This document shows positions 1-8,680 of a DNA stretch of 64,000 bases, piece after piece. The position numbers were made by a program, and so were the translations under genes. Source of the DNA: Promethearchaeota archaeon (GTDB taxonomy: Archaea > Asgardarchaeota > Lokiarchaeia > Sigynarchaeales > SOKP01); contig JABXKC010000010.1 in assembly GCA_013375495.1 (NCBI GenBank), forward strand, positions 35,316 through 99,315, in the 5' to 3' direction. Each line of letters begins with the position of its first letter. Position 1 is the first letter of the stretch. Below the pieces are notes generated by a model. That model made no database searches. It was given only the letters and a program-made list of their open reading frames with translations, and had not been told where the DNA came from.

Positions 1-147
1 TATAATAAATGTCTTTACTTCTTGAGCAATGTTTCCGGCTTTAGTTAGAGATTCAATTTTATTCTTCTTCTCTTCTTCATCTTTTTCTGCTTCTATTTGA
101 TTTTTATTTTTTGCAGATCCATTTTTTAAATTATTATTCTCAGTCAT
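1..147 (-). CDS. Probable type 2 methionine aminopeptidase, N-terminal fragment
   Basis: An open frame starts with ATG at 147 and runs off the left edge (49 codons seen). The first 30 residues are a charged Asn/Lys/Glu-rich tract. They are followed by KAGNIAQEV, which resembles the first helix of archaeal and eukaryotic type 2 methionine aminopeptidases (pattern KAGxIAxEV). If correct, the enzyme removes the initiator Met from nascent proteins. No Shine-Dalgarno is visible just upstream on the minus strand. An AT-rich TATA-like stretch lies about 35-45 bases upstream, so the message may be leaderless. All metal ligands would be outside the window, so the identity rests on one short motif. A related non-peptidase PA2G4-type protein is not excluded. 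Confidence 0.42.
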   Translation of the reverse strand, partial: MTENNNLKNGSAKNKNQIEAEKDEEEKKNKIESLTKAGNIAQEVKTFII

Positions 148-316
148 TATATTAAGTAAATGTAAAAGTTGATAAAAATATTTTTTAAATAAGGATATTA
201 AACTTAATAAGATAGAAAAAATAAGGTAAACATTAATAATTAAATAAAGTTAATTTTAATAGATCATATAAGTAATAAATTAATCACTCATTAAGTCGGT
301 TTATAATTGAGTGAAT

Positions 317-328
317 ACATTTATATAT
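317..328 (+). promoter_or_regulatory. TATA-box promoter of the roadblock gene
   Basis: An archaeal-type TATA element (ATTTATATA) lies about 40-48 bases upstream of the TTG start at 368. This leaves room for a short leader that contains the Shine-Dalgarno GGAGGT near 354-359. Confidence 0.45.
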
Positions 329-367
329 TAATTAAACCTTCGTTAAAAATTAGGGAGGTAGTCATGG

Positions 368-739
368 TTGTCTGAAAATATAAGCGAACTCACGGATCTA
401 CTAAGAAAATTATCTGCGGTGAATAGTGACATTGAAGGTTCTGCTATTGTAAGCGTTCAGGGGCTCCCAATTTGTTCCGTTTTAAGCAGAAATGTGAACG
501 ATGGGATTGTCTCGGCCATGTCTGCTGCTATCCAGAGCGTTTCAGAACGAGCAGTTGAGGAACTTGACAGGGGGGAATTAAAAAGAATTCTTATCGAAGG
601 TTTAAACGGAATTATAATCCTCTCTAAAGCAGGTGAAAACGCTATTTTATGCACATTATGTAGTCCGAATTCTAGTTTAGGAATGGTTTTTCTAAATATT
701 CAAAGTGTTTCCAATAGAATTGCTTCGCTTTTAGATTAA
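368..739 (+). CDS. Roadblock/LC7 domain protein
   Basis: A single-domain protein of 123 residues with the roadblock/LC7 (MglB-like) pattern: an N-terminal helix, a VSVQGLPICS strand-turn, a long central helix (about 45-65), paired strands and a C-terminal helix. In bacteria and eukaryotes such proteins dimerise and bind or regulate small GTPases; Asgard genomes carry many copies. The start is TTG at 368, set by the strong Shine-Dalgarno GGAGGT 8 bases upstream. The ATG at 364 is out of frame and meets TGA after three codons. No GTPase is adjacent; the nearest one in the window is at 34460. The gene is monocistronic, facing away from the aminopeptidase fragment. The fold assignment is fairly secure; the partner is unknown. 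Confidence 0.85.
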   Translation: MSENISELTDLLRKLSAVNSDIEGSAIVSVQGLPICSVLSRNVNDGIVSAMSAAIQSVSERAVEELDRGELKRILIEGLNGIIILSKAGENAILCTLCSPNSSLGMVFLNIQSVSNRIASLLD

Positions 740-795
740 GAAACTAATTTCTTTTTATACTATAATCTGTATTCTTGAAATATTTATAAAAAGAG

Positions 796-803
796 AAAAA
801 AAA
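796..803 (-). terminator. Poly-T terminator of the 837-3828 transcript
   Basis: On the minus strand a run of eight T follows the stop of the small membrane protein by about 35 bases, with a second T-rich stretch just beyond. This fits the archaeal poly-U terminator pattern. Confidence 0.4.
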
Positions 804-836
804 GGTTATTTCTAAGCTTTCTTCTATAATTTAATG

Positions 837-1241
837 TTATTCTGCTTTTGAATCTCTAAAAGGATGTTTTTCAAGATATATCTTAATTAATGCCATGAAA
901 CCATTACCAATTCCTCCACCAACAGCTCCAAAAATAGCTGCTAATAATAGTATTAGTAGTACGAATATCCATCCAAAACCCTCTCCAAAGATTAACCCTC
1001 CAAGCTGATCGAGCATGAAATATACATTTCTAGTAAACATTCCAACTAAAATGTATAGCCCCCAGGAGAGCGTAACTCCTAAAAAACCGCTTAATACTCC
1101 ACGCTTTAAGGATTTGTTTAATATCCCTGCAATGATACCAGGAATAATAATTAACTGCCATATTGGAATTAAAGTCAATAGCATTGATAGACACAGGACC
1201 ACAATTACACTTATATAGAAATTTCTGTTTTCTACTTCCAT
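837..1241 (-). CDS. Small membrane protein, three to four TM segments
   Basis: A hydrophobic protein of 134 residues with membrane segments at about 9-42 (one long or two short), 48-66 and 86-108, and a charged C-terminus. Glycines are dense in the segments (GGLIFGEGFGW, GAVGGGIGNG). I do not recognise the family. It begins 4 bases after the stop of the penicillin-acylase-like gene and is surely co-transcribed with it, so it may be a membrane partner of that enzyme; this is inference from position only. The ATG start fits the spacing. Confidence 0.6.
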   Translation of the reverse strand: MEVENRNFYISVIVVLCLSMLLTLIPIWQLIIIPGIIAGILNKSLKRGVLSGFLGVTLSWGLYILVGMFTRNVYFMLDQLGGLIFGEGFGWIFVLLILLLAAIFGAVGGGIGNGFMALIKIYLEKHPFRDSKAE

Positions 1242-1245
1242 GCTT

Positions 1246-3828
1246 TTAACCTCCCGTCGGAAAGAAAAATAATTTTGATTCTATTGCACTTGTAGGAAAG
1301 TTGTATGCTGTATTTGTAAAGTATTGATAATGATATTTTCCTTGTAAGAAAAGTTGTTCTAGTTGATCTGAATAATGCTTTGAATTAGAAAGACCTCGTT
1401 GTCCTGATGGAATTACGCTTAAAGAGTTATTTAAGTTGCTAAAGTCGATAATAAGTCTTTCAGAAGCTCCACCCCTTGCAAAACCAACTCCATTATCGAT
1501 ATTTACTCCCGAAGGATTGATTGTATACCCTTCCCCATTGGCTTCATAAGGACCTCTACTTAAGGAATCTAATTGAGTAAGAGAGGTAAAGTAAAGTTGA
1601 TGGAGATCGCCCCATCTCCAAGTCACGGGGTTTTCTGATTTGTAAAACACTTCTAACCAGGCTATAGTAGCGTTTAACGCTTTCATCATTATATCATCTC
1701 TTGTTTCATTTTCAGGTGTGGAAACATCATTAAACCAATGAGATGATTCGTTTTCTTTCATTAAATATTCTAAAACAACAATTCTAGAGCCTATGTTCTT
1801 TCCATATAAAGAGGATTCATCGTCAAACGTAAAATCTTGGAAGTAATCTCTCCATTTACGATAAATTGTTGGTGCACTTTCATCTTTATCCATTATAAAA
1901 CCCCAGTTTTCTAATACAGTAAGAACATTATTGATTTTCGTCGGAATTGAAGGAATATAATAATCATTTATAACTTCAATTAATTCCGGAATAAAGGCTC
2001 TCGCGGCAGTTGAGTTCACATCGTTTTGAATATTTTTCATAATCTCTACACTCACAGAACCTTCAACAGCGTTCGAGAGAAGTTCATTTATTCTTCTTGC
2101 TCTATACCCATTTGCATATCCGTGTTGTAAGAAATATTTTTTGTATTCTGGTCCTACGACAAGTTGATTGGCTGATGCTAAATAGTTTTGCGAAGGGTTA
2201 AGAGAATTAGGTAATTCTTCAAAGGGAACATAACCGACCCATTCTCCTTCACCGTTTGAACCGTTATATGGGAGCGATCCGTTTCCAAAATGCCCTGGAG
2301 GGATTTTTGAATCATCCCTAATGGGGACTTTACCAGTGGGCCTAATGGCAATATTTCCATCTACATCTGCGTAAACAATATTTTGAGCAAGAAGTGTCCA
2401 GTCTTTTGAACCTTCGTCAAACTCTGCTCTATTATTAGCTCTAACAAACCCATTACCCGCAAGAATGTTGAAAAAATAACCGTGGGCAGTCCACTTTGGA
2501 GCTATAACGATGTTTCCTAAGGAAGAAGATAATCCAAAATCAATAAAATCACTGAACACAGGTCCATGAACAGTGTAGTTAACTATGAATTCAACTGTCT
2601 TTTGATCTTTAACTTTTATGTCATAGTTTTTATGTGTGTAAGCTGTTGATACTCCGTCGTAGATGTAATTATTCGGTCCATCCTTATTGTAGTAATACCA
2701 ATCGATAACATCGTATCCCGTGTTAGTAAATCCCCAACCTACTCTTTCGTTATGACCTACAGCAACACCAGGTAAACCAGGTATATTAAATCCATAAACG
2801 TGAAAACCTGTATCTTCAGCTTTCAAATGTTGTTCGTACATTACACCCGGCATTAACCAAGCAAGATGCATATCATTACAAAGGATAGGCGCTCCAGTAT
2901 TACTTAAATTGCTGTTTACTACCCAATTATTTGAACCGATTATTTGTTCTTTTTGGTTCTCAATTAGAGTTTTCTCTGATTCAATTTCTTGAATGCTTTC
3001 GAGTAAGTTTAAAATTTCTGTTTTTAAAGCATAATTAGCTTTCAAATTAATTCCCGCCTTCATAGGGCTTTGTGGGTAATCTCCGTAATCAGGAACGATT
3101 GGAATCTGATAAGGTAGAGGATCTCCAAAAAGTTCGTTATAATATGTAGAGTTTAAAGCTTGTAAAGTGACATATCTCTCTAAATCGTCATAGGTCCAAG
3201 ACATCTGTCTTGCCATTTCCTGTACAATGCATAAGGTATCAATAGATGTCCATTTTGTAGGTTTGAAATTTGTTAAATGGTATTCTAATGGTTTAAAATC
3301 GTTAAGAGATTCAATGTAGTAGTTTATTCCATCAATATACCTTTCAAATGAACTAAAAAATTCAAGCGTACCATTACTATACATCTCTCTTAATAATCTA
3401 TCAGTTCTTATGGCTGAATCCTCCATGCCTCTTGCTAGCGCGATTTTATCACTGGTTATCATACTTTCTCCTAAAATTTCTGATAATCCTCCTCGCACTT
3501 GACGACGATACATATCCATTTGAAATAATCTATCCTGAGCATGACAATAACCCTGAGCAAAAAAGAGATCTTCTTCGTATTCGGCAAAAATATGAGGTAT
3601 ACCCCATTCATCGCGAATAACATTAACTTCCCCTCTTAGCCCGGGAATATTTAACCTTTCTGCTGCAGGAAGCTCTCCTGGAACTTTCCATACGCCATTT
3701 CCCGGAAATAAAAGGTTACCTAACGGGGGTATTCCCATTAATGGCAAAGAAAAGATAGTCATAACGATAATGGCGAGTGGTACAAAAATTGATAATTTTA
3801 TTACAGCTTTTTTTTCATGATTTCTCAT
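1246..3828 (-). CDS. Penicillin acylase-family Ntn hydrolase, membrane-anchored
   Basis: An 860-residue member of the penicillin amidase / N-acyl-homoserine lactone acylase family (S45). A hydrophobic anchor or uncleaved signal lies at about 10-32. The alpha-chain motif VIRDEWGIPHI is at 70-80 and AQGYCHAQDR at 91-100. The autocleavage site is GSNNWVV, with Ser299 as the expected N-terminal nucleophile of the beta chain. The beta chain continues with LCNDMHL and GHNERVGWGFTN, as in the family. These enzymes cleave amide bonds of acylated substrates outside the membrane; the substrate here cannot be told. The start ATG has GAGGT 7 bases upstream. Length is normal for the family. A small membrane gene follows 4 bases downstream. 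Confidence 0.93.
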   Translation of the reverse strand: MRNHEKKAVIKLSIFVPLAIIVMTIFSLPLMGIPPLGNLLFPGNGVWKVPGELPAAERLNIPGLRGEVNVIRDEWGIPHIFAEYEEDLFFAQGYCHAQDRLFQMDMYRRQVRGGLSEILGESMITSDKIALARGMEDSAIRTDRLLREMYSNGTLEFFSSFERYIDGINYYIESLNDFKPLEYHLTNFKPTKWTSIDTLCIVQEMARQMSWTYDDLERYVTLQALNSTYYNELFGDPLPYQIPIVPDYGDYPQSPMKAGINLKANYALKTEILNLLESIQEIESEKTLIENQKEQIIGSNNWVVNSNLSNTGAPILCNDMHLAWLMPGVMYEQHLKAEDTGFHVYGFNIPGLPGVAVGHNERVGWGFTNTGYDVIDWYYYNKDGPNNYIYDGVSTAYTHKNYDIKVKDQKTVEFIVNYTVHGPVFSDFIDFGLSSSLGNIVIAPKWTAHGYFFNILAGNGFVRANNRAEFDEGSKDWTLLAQNIVYADVDGNIAIRPTGKVPIRDDSKIPPGHFGNGSLPYNGSNGEGEWVGYVPFEELPNSLNPSQNYLASANQLVVGPEYKKYFLQHGYANGYRARRINELLSNAVEGSVSVEIMKNIQNDVNSTAARAFIPELIEVINDYYIPSIPTKINNVLTVLENWGFIMDKDESAPTIYRKWRDYFQDFTFDDESSLYGKNIGSRIVVLEYLMKENESSHWFNDVSTPENETRDDIMMKALNATIAWLEVFYKSENPVTWRWGDLHQLYFTSLTQLDSLSRGPYEANGEGYTINPSGVNIDNGVGFARGGASERLIIDFSNLNNSLSVIPSGQRGLSNSKHYSDQLEQLFLQGKYHYQYFTNTAYNFPTSAIESKLFFFPTGG

Positions 3829-3897
3829 CTTTAAACCTCAATAATGTAAAAAGTTTTTATCGAATTTTTTTAAATTAAATTTAGTATAAATCTATTT

Positions 3898-4105
3898 ATG
3901 CCAGTCAGTTTTAAAATCTATCTTTTTCAAATTCGTGGTGATTTTGACGCAAATTCCAAGGAAAATTATCTATACTTTTCCGATTACGAACTAACAAAAG
4001 GATAGTTATGTAAAGACTTTAGAATTTAAGATTTTACACCTTGATAATGAAATCGAAACTGATTTTATTAATAGCGAAAATTTATCGAAAATAATCAAGA
4101 AGTAA
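3898..4105 (+). pseudogene. Frameshifted small ORF, remnant or sequencing indel
   Basis: ATG at 3898 opens a 35-codon frame ending at TAG 4003. The next frame is open from 3995 and continues as coding-like sequence (KDSYVKTLEFKILHLDNE...) to TAA at 4103. Removing one base in the AAAAGG run at 3996-4001 would join both halves into a protein of about 68 residues (...YELTKDSYVKTLEF...). The composition looks protein-like on both sides of the break. I do not recognise the product. It could be a decayed gene or an indel in the assembly. No clear Shine-Dalgarno precedes the ATG. The rest of the 3829-4226 gap holds only the upstream region of the divergent acylase gene and the leader of the 7-TM gene. 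Confidence 0.38.
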
Positions 4106-4226
4106 TTATATAAATATGAAATCTACAATATTATTATAGAAAATTTTAAAAAAGTTTGAGTAGATCAGACTTTTTGTTTTAGTATTATAATAAACATTAC
4201 TAAAAAAAGAATGATGTGAATATAAA

Positions 4227-4940
4227 ATGGTTTCTGAATTAGGTTTATTAGACGGTCTAACTGCTACGGGTATCATTTTATCCGCAACGATTTTTGGTTT
4301 GTTATCCTTATATAAATCAATAAAGCTAAAGGCAAAACTCTTAACAATAGCAGCCTTAACCATGTTTTTTGTTGGTCTTCTATGGTTTGGTCCCTTTATA
4401 GATTTAATTTTGGTAACATTTACAGGAAGTAATATAACTCCAACACCATTATACTCTCTGTTAAGCTATACCTGGGTCGTCCCAGCACTGATTTTCGCAT
4501 TGTACCTTGGAGGCGAACTTTTAATTCCAAAAAAGAAATGGATTTTGATTGGAGTTTTTATAGTATTAGGTTTAGTTTTCGAATATTTCTTATGGTTTCA
4601 GACAACTCAATCATTCACTTGGTTAGCTCCTGGTAGTCCTGGTTTTGTTATAGGTCAGGATTTAATAGATGCTAGTTTTGTTAGAACTTACTGGACATTC
4701 TATTTAATTGCAGTATTTCTAGTTGTTGCGTTAATATTTCTTGGTATTGGTTTTTTTGTAAAAGCTAAGCAAGCAACTGGTGAACTGAGAAGAAAATTTT
4801 TCTATTTAGGGCTAGGATTTACAATTTTCGTTGTTTGTGGAGCATTAGATTCAATTCTTACTTTGCCTATTGCTATTGGTTTTATAAGAGTAATTATGAT
4901 GACATTCGCTCTTTGGATGTATTTAGGTCTAAAAACATAA
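4227..4940 (+). CDS. Seven-TM membrane protein of unknown function
   Basis: 237 residues with about seven hydrophobic helices (near 10-30, 38-65, 78-98, 103-125, 150-178, 188-208, 212-235) joined by short loops. The architecture resembles the 7-TM sensor units found at the N-terminus of some archaeal signalling proteins, but no output domain is attached. I do not recognise a conserved motif. A GATGTGA element about 6 bases before the ATG may serve as ribosome binding site. It stands alone between the frameshifted ORF and a convergent gene. Confidence 0.6.
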   Translation: MVSELGLLDGLTATGIILSATIFGLLSLYKSIKLKAKLLTIAALTMFFVGLLWFGPFIDLILVTFTGSNITPTPLYSLLSYTWVVPALIFALYLGGELLIPKKKWILIGVFIVLGLVFEYFLWFQTTQSFTWLAPGSPGFVIGQDLIDASFVRTYWTFYLIAVFLVVALIFLGIGFFVKAKQATGELRRKFFYLGLGFTIFVVCGALDSILTLPIAIGFIRVIMMTFALWMYLGLKT

Positions 4941-4947
4941 ATAAAAA

Positions 4948-4959
4948 TTTTTTTTTTTT
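4948..4959 (+). terminator. Poly-T terminator after the 7-TM gene
   Basis: Twelve consecutive T follow the stop codon by 7 bases, then more T-rich sequence, in the short convergent gap before the gene ending at 4979. This is a typical archaeal poly-U stop. Confidence 0.6.
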
Positions 4960-4978
4960 AATCTTTTTCTATCTTTAT

Positions 4979-6454
4979 TTACTGCTTTATTTCTTGAACA
5001 TAATCAAAAATTGTATCAATTCTACCTTTTATGCTACCAAACAATCCTTCTTCTTCTGAGACTACAGAATTAATAGCTGTTTTTAAACCGTAATGACTTT
5101 CTGAAATTAAAACTCTAATAGGAAGTGTTAAAATATCACTTAACAACATAAGAATTTCTTGCATAATCCTAATAAATTTAGGAATGTTTTCCTCAGTTTT
5201 ATCTATCATTGACTGATCAGAAGAAATTAATCCGTTTTCCCTTTCTCTTCTAATTTCTTCCCAAACATTATCTTTCAACTCTGAAAAATCAATACCTAAG
5301 TTCTCAAGTGCCATCTGAGAGCCCTCAAAGAGAAAATTAATATCATCCTTGCCTGTAAATCGCCTTACATTCTCCACCATTTCAGCTGGAGCTAATCCAT
5401 CGAGAAAACTTATTAATAATTGATGGTAATCGTTTATAACATCAATAGGAATGAAAAGTAAGACAAATTCTCTTAACTGTTTAAAAAGATACCCTGCTAT
5501 TTTGGCAAAAGTACCATTTTTCAAAGCCTTTTCGATTAATCCGCCATATTCATTAAGTAAGTGAACGGCGAGGTAACCTATAATTCTTAGAAGGTCGTCT
5601 TCGTAATTTTTAAAGTAATCGAAAAAATGTTCTGGTTCCATGTTTAATTTGTCTTCAATGATCTCAGCAACTTTGCTTTTAATACTCTCTAAGGGTTCGT
5701 CTAGTAATTCTTCAATTTTATCAAGAGATAAAACTTCTTGGAGTTTATCGATAATGTCTAATTTAGTTTCTTGAACAACATCCTCTTCTATAGATTCTTC
5801 AAATTTAACTCCAGATTTAATTTTATCTCGAATCCGAACGGAACTTAGCTCTTTCCATTCTGAAGAATCATAAATCTTACATATAAACTGAAGATGTTCA
5901 TCTCCTTTCGCTAAGCACTTCTTTTCTACTATATTAATTCTATAATCGCTTCTTTTTATTTTAAGTATGAAGTTAGCAACACTTTCTAACATTCCCGTTA
6001 AACCGCAGGCAAAACCTTCACTATCTTTGCTACTTACTTTTTGAAATTTGAAAGTATCTTCATCATCTACGCCATATCCTGCGCAAAGTGGACAACTCTT
6101 TATTTTAACAATATAATCTTTATGTTTCGAGCCTTCCTTAGGAAGTTCCTCATAAGATAAGTCCCCCTCTTCCAATTCCTTTCCAAAAACAACAACCCAT
6201 AATAGTTCAAAATATTCTATTACTTTTCTTGGGCTCCCAGGCATCCATTTAAAAACAGTCGTGTGACGTTCGCATGATTCTGTTGCAGCTTTTTTCCCGA
6301 TCTCTCTAAGTAAAAGAACACTATCCTCTTCATTATTTGTAATATCATTTATTTCCTTTAGTATTTCGCGATAAAGAAGAACATAAAAGAGGGAATTCGT
6401 GTTACGTCCAAAAACTTTAGTGATCTTTTTTAATAACCATTGAACTGCTCCCAA
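4979..6454 (-). CDS. V4R/TRAPP-fold protein with long helical C-terminus
   Basis: 491 residues. The first 200 match the V4R / TRAPP-Bet3 superfamily (ligand-binding NO-sensor/Golgi-transport fold): N-terminal helices, LLREIGKKAA near 48-57, then CPLC at 121-124, CGLTGMLESV near 150 and the diagnostic ending EKKCLAKGDEHLQF at about 177-190 (family pattern E..C.A.GD..C.F). Residues 200-491 are helical and unfamiliar. The start is TTG at 6454, preceded by GGAGGTG; it lies 2 bases after the stop of the neighbouring TRAPP-like gene, so the two are co-translated and may form a heterodimer, as TRAPP core subunits do. V4R domains bind small hydrophobic ligands or act in membrane tethering; which applies here is unknown. 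Confidence 0.62.
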   Translation of the reverse strand: MGAVQWLLKKITKVFGRNTNSLFYVLLYREILKEINDITNNEEDSVLLLREIGKKAATESCERHTTVFKWMPGSPRKVIEYFELLWVVVFGKELEEGDLSYEELPKEGSKHKDYIVKIKSCPLCAGYGVDDEDTFKFQKVSSKDSEGFACGLTGMLESVANFILKIKRSDYRINIVEKKCLAKGDEHLQFICKIYDSSEWKELSSVRIRDKIKSGVKFEESIEEDVVQETKLDIIDKLQEVLSLDKIEELLDEPLESIKSKVAEIIEDKLNMEPEHFFDYFKNYEDDLLRIIGYLAVHLLNEYGGLIEKALKNGTFAKIAGYLFKQLREFVLLFIPIDVINDYHQLLISFLDGLAPAEMVENVRRFTGKDDINFLFEGSQMALENLGIDFSELKDNVWEEIRRERENGLISSDQSMIDKTEENIPKFIRIMQEILMLLSDILTLPIRVLISESHYGLKTAINSVVSEEEGLFGSIKGRIDTIFDYVQEIKQ

Positions 6455-6456
6455 TA

Positions 6457-6957
6457 TTAAACACCTCCCTCTTTGTATTTAAAGCTTTGAATACAAGATT
6501 TGTGTCCAAATGTTCTAGATTCCAGAATATCAAGTGGTTGTAGTATTAACGAAGATTTTCCTTTATTAATACAAGAGATAATTTCTGATATCATTGCTGC
6601 AATTATTTCACATCCCGCAACATCGATATCGTTAAATTGATACTTACACAAGGAACAGTCATTGTCTTTTACCATAATTAGTTTATTAATTTCATCGAGT
6701 TCTACTGAAACGGAGCTGTTTAAGATTTTTTTATAAATTGTGGTTATTACGTCATTTACATTAGCTTTATTAACATGTTCAATTGGAGTCCAATATTTTA
6801 TATAAGTTCGGGCAATATTTCGCCCCATTCTCCTTAATTTTTCTCTTGTTTCAGATACTCCGTTGATTTTCATAAATCTTTCTAAATGATAAACCATATT
6901 ACGCATTTGATTCATTGTAGCATCTGATTGAATTAAATCTTCTCTTGTTAAATTCAT
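6457..6957 (-). CDS. TRAPP (Bet3-like) domain protein
   Basis: 166 residues with the archaeal Bet3-like pattern: amphipathic N-terminal helices, RRMGRNIARTYIKYW (helix with invariant G), a central strand region, and a paired-cysteine turn DCSLC near 114-118 followed by the helix AGCEIIAAMISEII. In eukaryotes TRAPP subunits tether vesicles and act as Rab exchange factors; Asgard archaea encode short homologues whose role is unknown. It lies immediately upstream of a larger relative of the same superfamily (2-base gap). ATG start; no other gene in the operon. The alternative name for the same fold is V4R; I favour TRAPP because of the short length and pairing. Confidence 0.6.
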   Translation of the reverse strand: MNLTREDLIQSDATMNQMRNMVYHLERFMKINGVSETREKLRRMGRNIARTYIKYWTPIEHVNKANVNDVITTIYKKILNSSVSVELDEINKLIMVKDNDCSLCKYQFNDIDVAGCEIIAAMISEIISCINKGKSSLILQPLDILESRTFGHKSCIQSFKYKEGGV

Positions 6958-7134
6958 CAGTCTTTCACTTTAGGCATAAAAAATTGAATAATTAATGAAA
7001 AAAAAGCATCAATATTAATATTTTCAATTCAATTCATAGATGATTAGTATGATTTTCAAGGTAGAATTATAATCTAATAAATCATTTATAGATATGATAA
7101 TTTAAATTTCTTAAAAAAAATCGAGGTAATATAT

Positions 7135-7782
7135 ATGGACGCTCAAATGGAAATTTTTTGGCTAGGGCATGCCAGTTTTAAAATAAAAATGTTTAGCGGT
7201 AGGATTATTTATTTGGATCCTTATAATATTAAAGACGGAGAAGATAAAGCTGATATTATAGTCTCGTCTCACACACATGGAGATCATTTTTCTAGATCAG
7301 ATATTAAAAAAATTTGGCAAGATGATACAATTTTATTAGGTCCTGCGAGTATTGAAAGCAGTTTAAAAAAATTTGAGGGCCAACCCTTAGAAATCGGGGA
7401 AGTTTTTGCTTATAAAGATTTTTCAATAGAACTCTTTCCTGCATACACAATAAAGAAAGTAACTCACCCAAAAAGCAACAATTGGTCGGGAACTATAATA
7501 GAGTCCGCCGGTAAAAGCGTTTATCATGCGGGTGATACTGAAAGAATCCCTGAAATGAAAGATCTTAAAGACAGAAAAATAACTGTCGCATTACTTCCCT
7601 GTGGAGGGACCTACACTATGGATTTTGAAGAAGCTTCTGATGCTGCGTTAGATATTCAACCTGAAATAGTAGTTCCAATGCACAATTGGGATAAGGATCT
7701 AAGTTCGTTTAAAGATATTATGGCGAAGAAAGATTCTAAAATAAGAGTGGAAATTTTAACGGAGAAATCCTTGAAAATCTAA
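7135..7782 (+). CDS. MBL-fold metal-dependent hydrolase
   Basis: 215 residues, a complete metallo-beta-lactamase fold of the UPF0173/YtnP-like short type. WLGHASFKI at 10-18 is the N-terminal strand signature, SHTHGDH at 45-51 is the HxHxDH metal motif, YHAGDT near 130 supplies the bridging Asp, and MHNWD near 182 the last His. The substrate is not predictable; relatives act on small phosphorylated or lactone compounds. GAGGTAATATAT before the ATG supports the start. It stands alone ahead of the gelsolin-like gene (74-base gap). Confidence 0.88.
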   Translation: MDAQMEIFWLGHASFKIKMFSGRIIYLDPYNIKDGEDKADIIVSSHTHGDHFSRSDIKKIWQDDTILLGPASIESSLKKFEGQPLEIGEVFAYKDFSIELFPAYTIKKVTHPKSNNWSGTIIESAGKSVYHAGDTERIPEMKDLKDRKITVALLPCGGTYTMDFEEASDAALDIQPEIVVPMHNWDKDLSSFKDIMAKKDSKIRVEILTEKSLKI

Positions 7783-7856
7783 GAATTTAATTCTTTATTC
7801 ATTTTTTAAACTAAATGAGAATGTAATCATTAGCTACAGAAATAATTTGAATTGGG

Positions 7857-8465
7857 ATGTTAATGAAATTGTATAGCGTTGGTGTTAGGGGAGGACTGAA
7901 AAAGATAAGTAAAGCCAATTTTCAAGATGATGAAGTGTACTTAATTGACGATTATAAAACAATGTATCTGTGGTTTGGATCAAATATTACTAAGAAGAGA
8001 AGAGATATATCAATAAATAAGGCAAAATTGATAAATGATAAAAAGGAAAACGTAGTTAAGATTCAAATTATTAATCAAAATAAAGAATATGGCGCATTTA
8101 TAAGTATTAAGGATGCTCTAAAGAAAGGAGAGATAAAAAAGAAAGATTTAGAAAGAAGACCCGAATTAGAAATTCAATTTGAAGAGACTTTAGAGCTAAT
8201 CGAAGCAGGATTAAGCCCGGATTTAGAGGGAAAAATAACATTAGCTGCACATAAACTATCAAAAAAAAATATTTCTTACAAAAATTTATGTCAACTTTTA
8301 GCCGAGATGCAACTAGATATGATTAAGGGGGCAAATAAAGCTACGAAAAGCGAAATACAGAAAAAAACGCAAGAAATCTTCGAATCATCATCAACTTACG
8401 AAGAAATTTGCTGGTTAATCGCACAATTAAATGCAATTGCAGATAAGAGTTCATTGGATTCTTAA
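7857..8465 (+). CDS. Single-domain gelsolin-like protein with helical tail
   Basis: 202 residues. Residues about 25-75 match one gelsolin repeat: VYLIDDYKTMYLWFGSN is the core strand pair (pattern hhLD....hahWhG), followed by RRDISINKAKLI, the actin-facing helix. The rest (about 95-200) is helical and unlike gelsolin. Eukaryotic gelsolins sever or cap actin through 3-6 repeats; Asgard versions with one or two repeats have been shown to act on actin. The helical tail might oligomerise or bind another partner. Start ATG 7857, or the in-frame ATG 7863; no strong Shine-Dalgarno decides between them. No actin gene is in the window. Confidence 0.68.
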   Translation: MLMKLYSVGVRGGLKKISKANFQDDEVYLIDDYKTMYLWFGSNITKKRRDISINKAKLINDKKENVVKIQIINQNKEYGAFISIKDALKKGEIKKKDLERRPELEIQFEETLELIEAGLSPDLEGKITLAAHKLSKKNISYKNLCQLLAEMQLDMIKGANKATKSEIQKKTQEIFESSSTYEEICWLIAQLNAIADKSSLDS

Positions 8466-8472
8466 TTAAATC

Positions 8473-8481
8473 TTTTTTTTT
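8473..8481 (+). terminator. Poly-T terminator after the gelsolin-like gene
   Basis: Nine T in a row start 8 bases after the stop, with a second T run at 8490-8496. Confidence 0.5.
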
Positions 8482-8680
8482 AGTCTCCCTTTTTTATAAG
8501 TGATTAGTTGAAATTCTTTCTAATTCTATTGGCTGTGAAAAAAAATACACGACTTTTCCCGAATGTGGCTTAATGTTTTATAAATGATACTAATAAAAGC
8601 AATTAAATATTTATTTTGACTAATAATATACATGTAATTGAAAAATTCTAACTTTTTCAAATATCTAAAATGTTGATCTG

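Noticed and set aside
364..375. ATG at 364 as start of the roadblock gene
   Set aside because: It is out of frame and meets TGA after three codons; TTG 368 has the matched Shine-Dalgarno.
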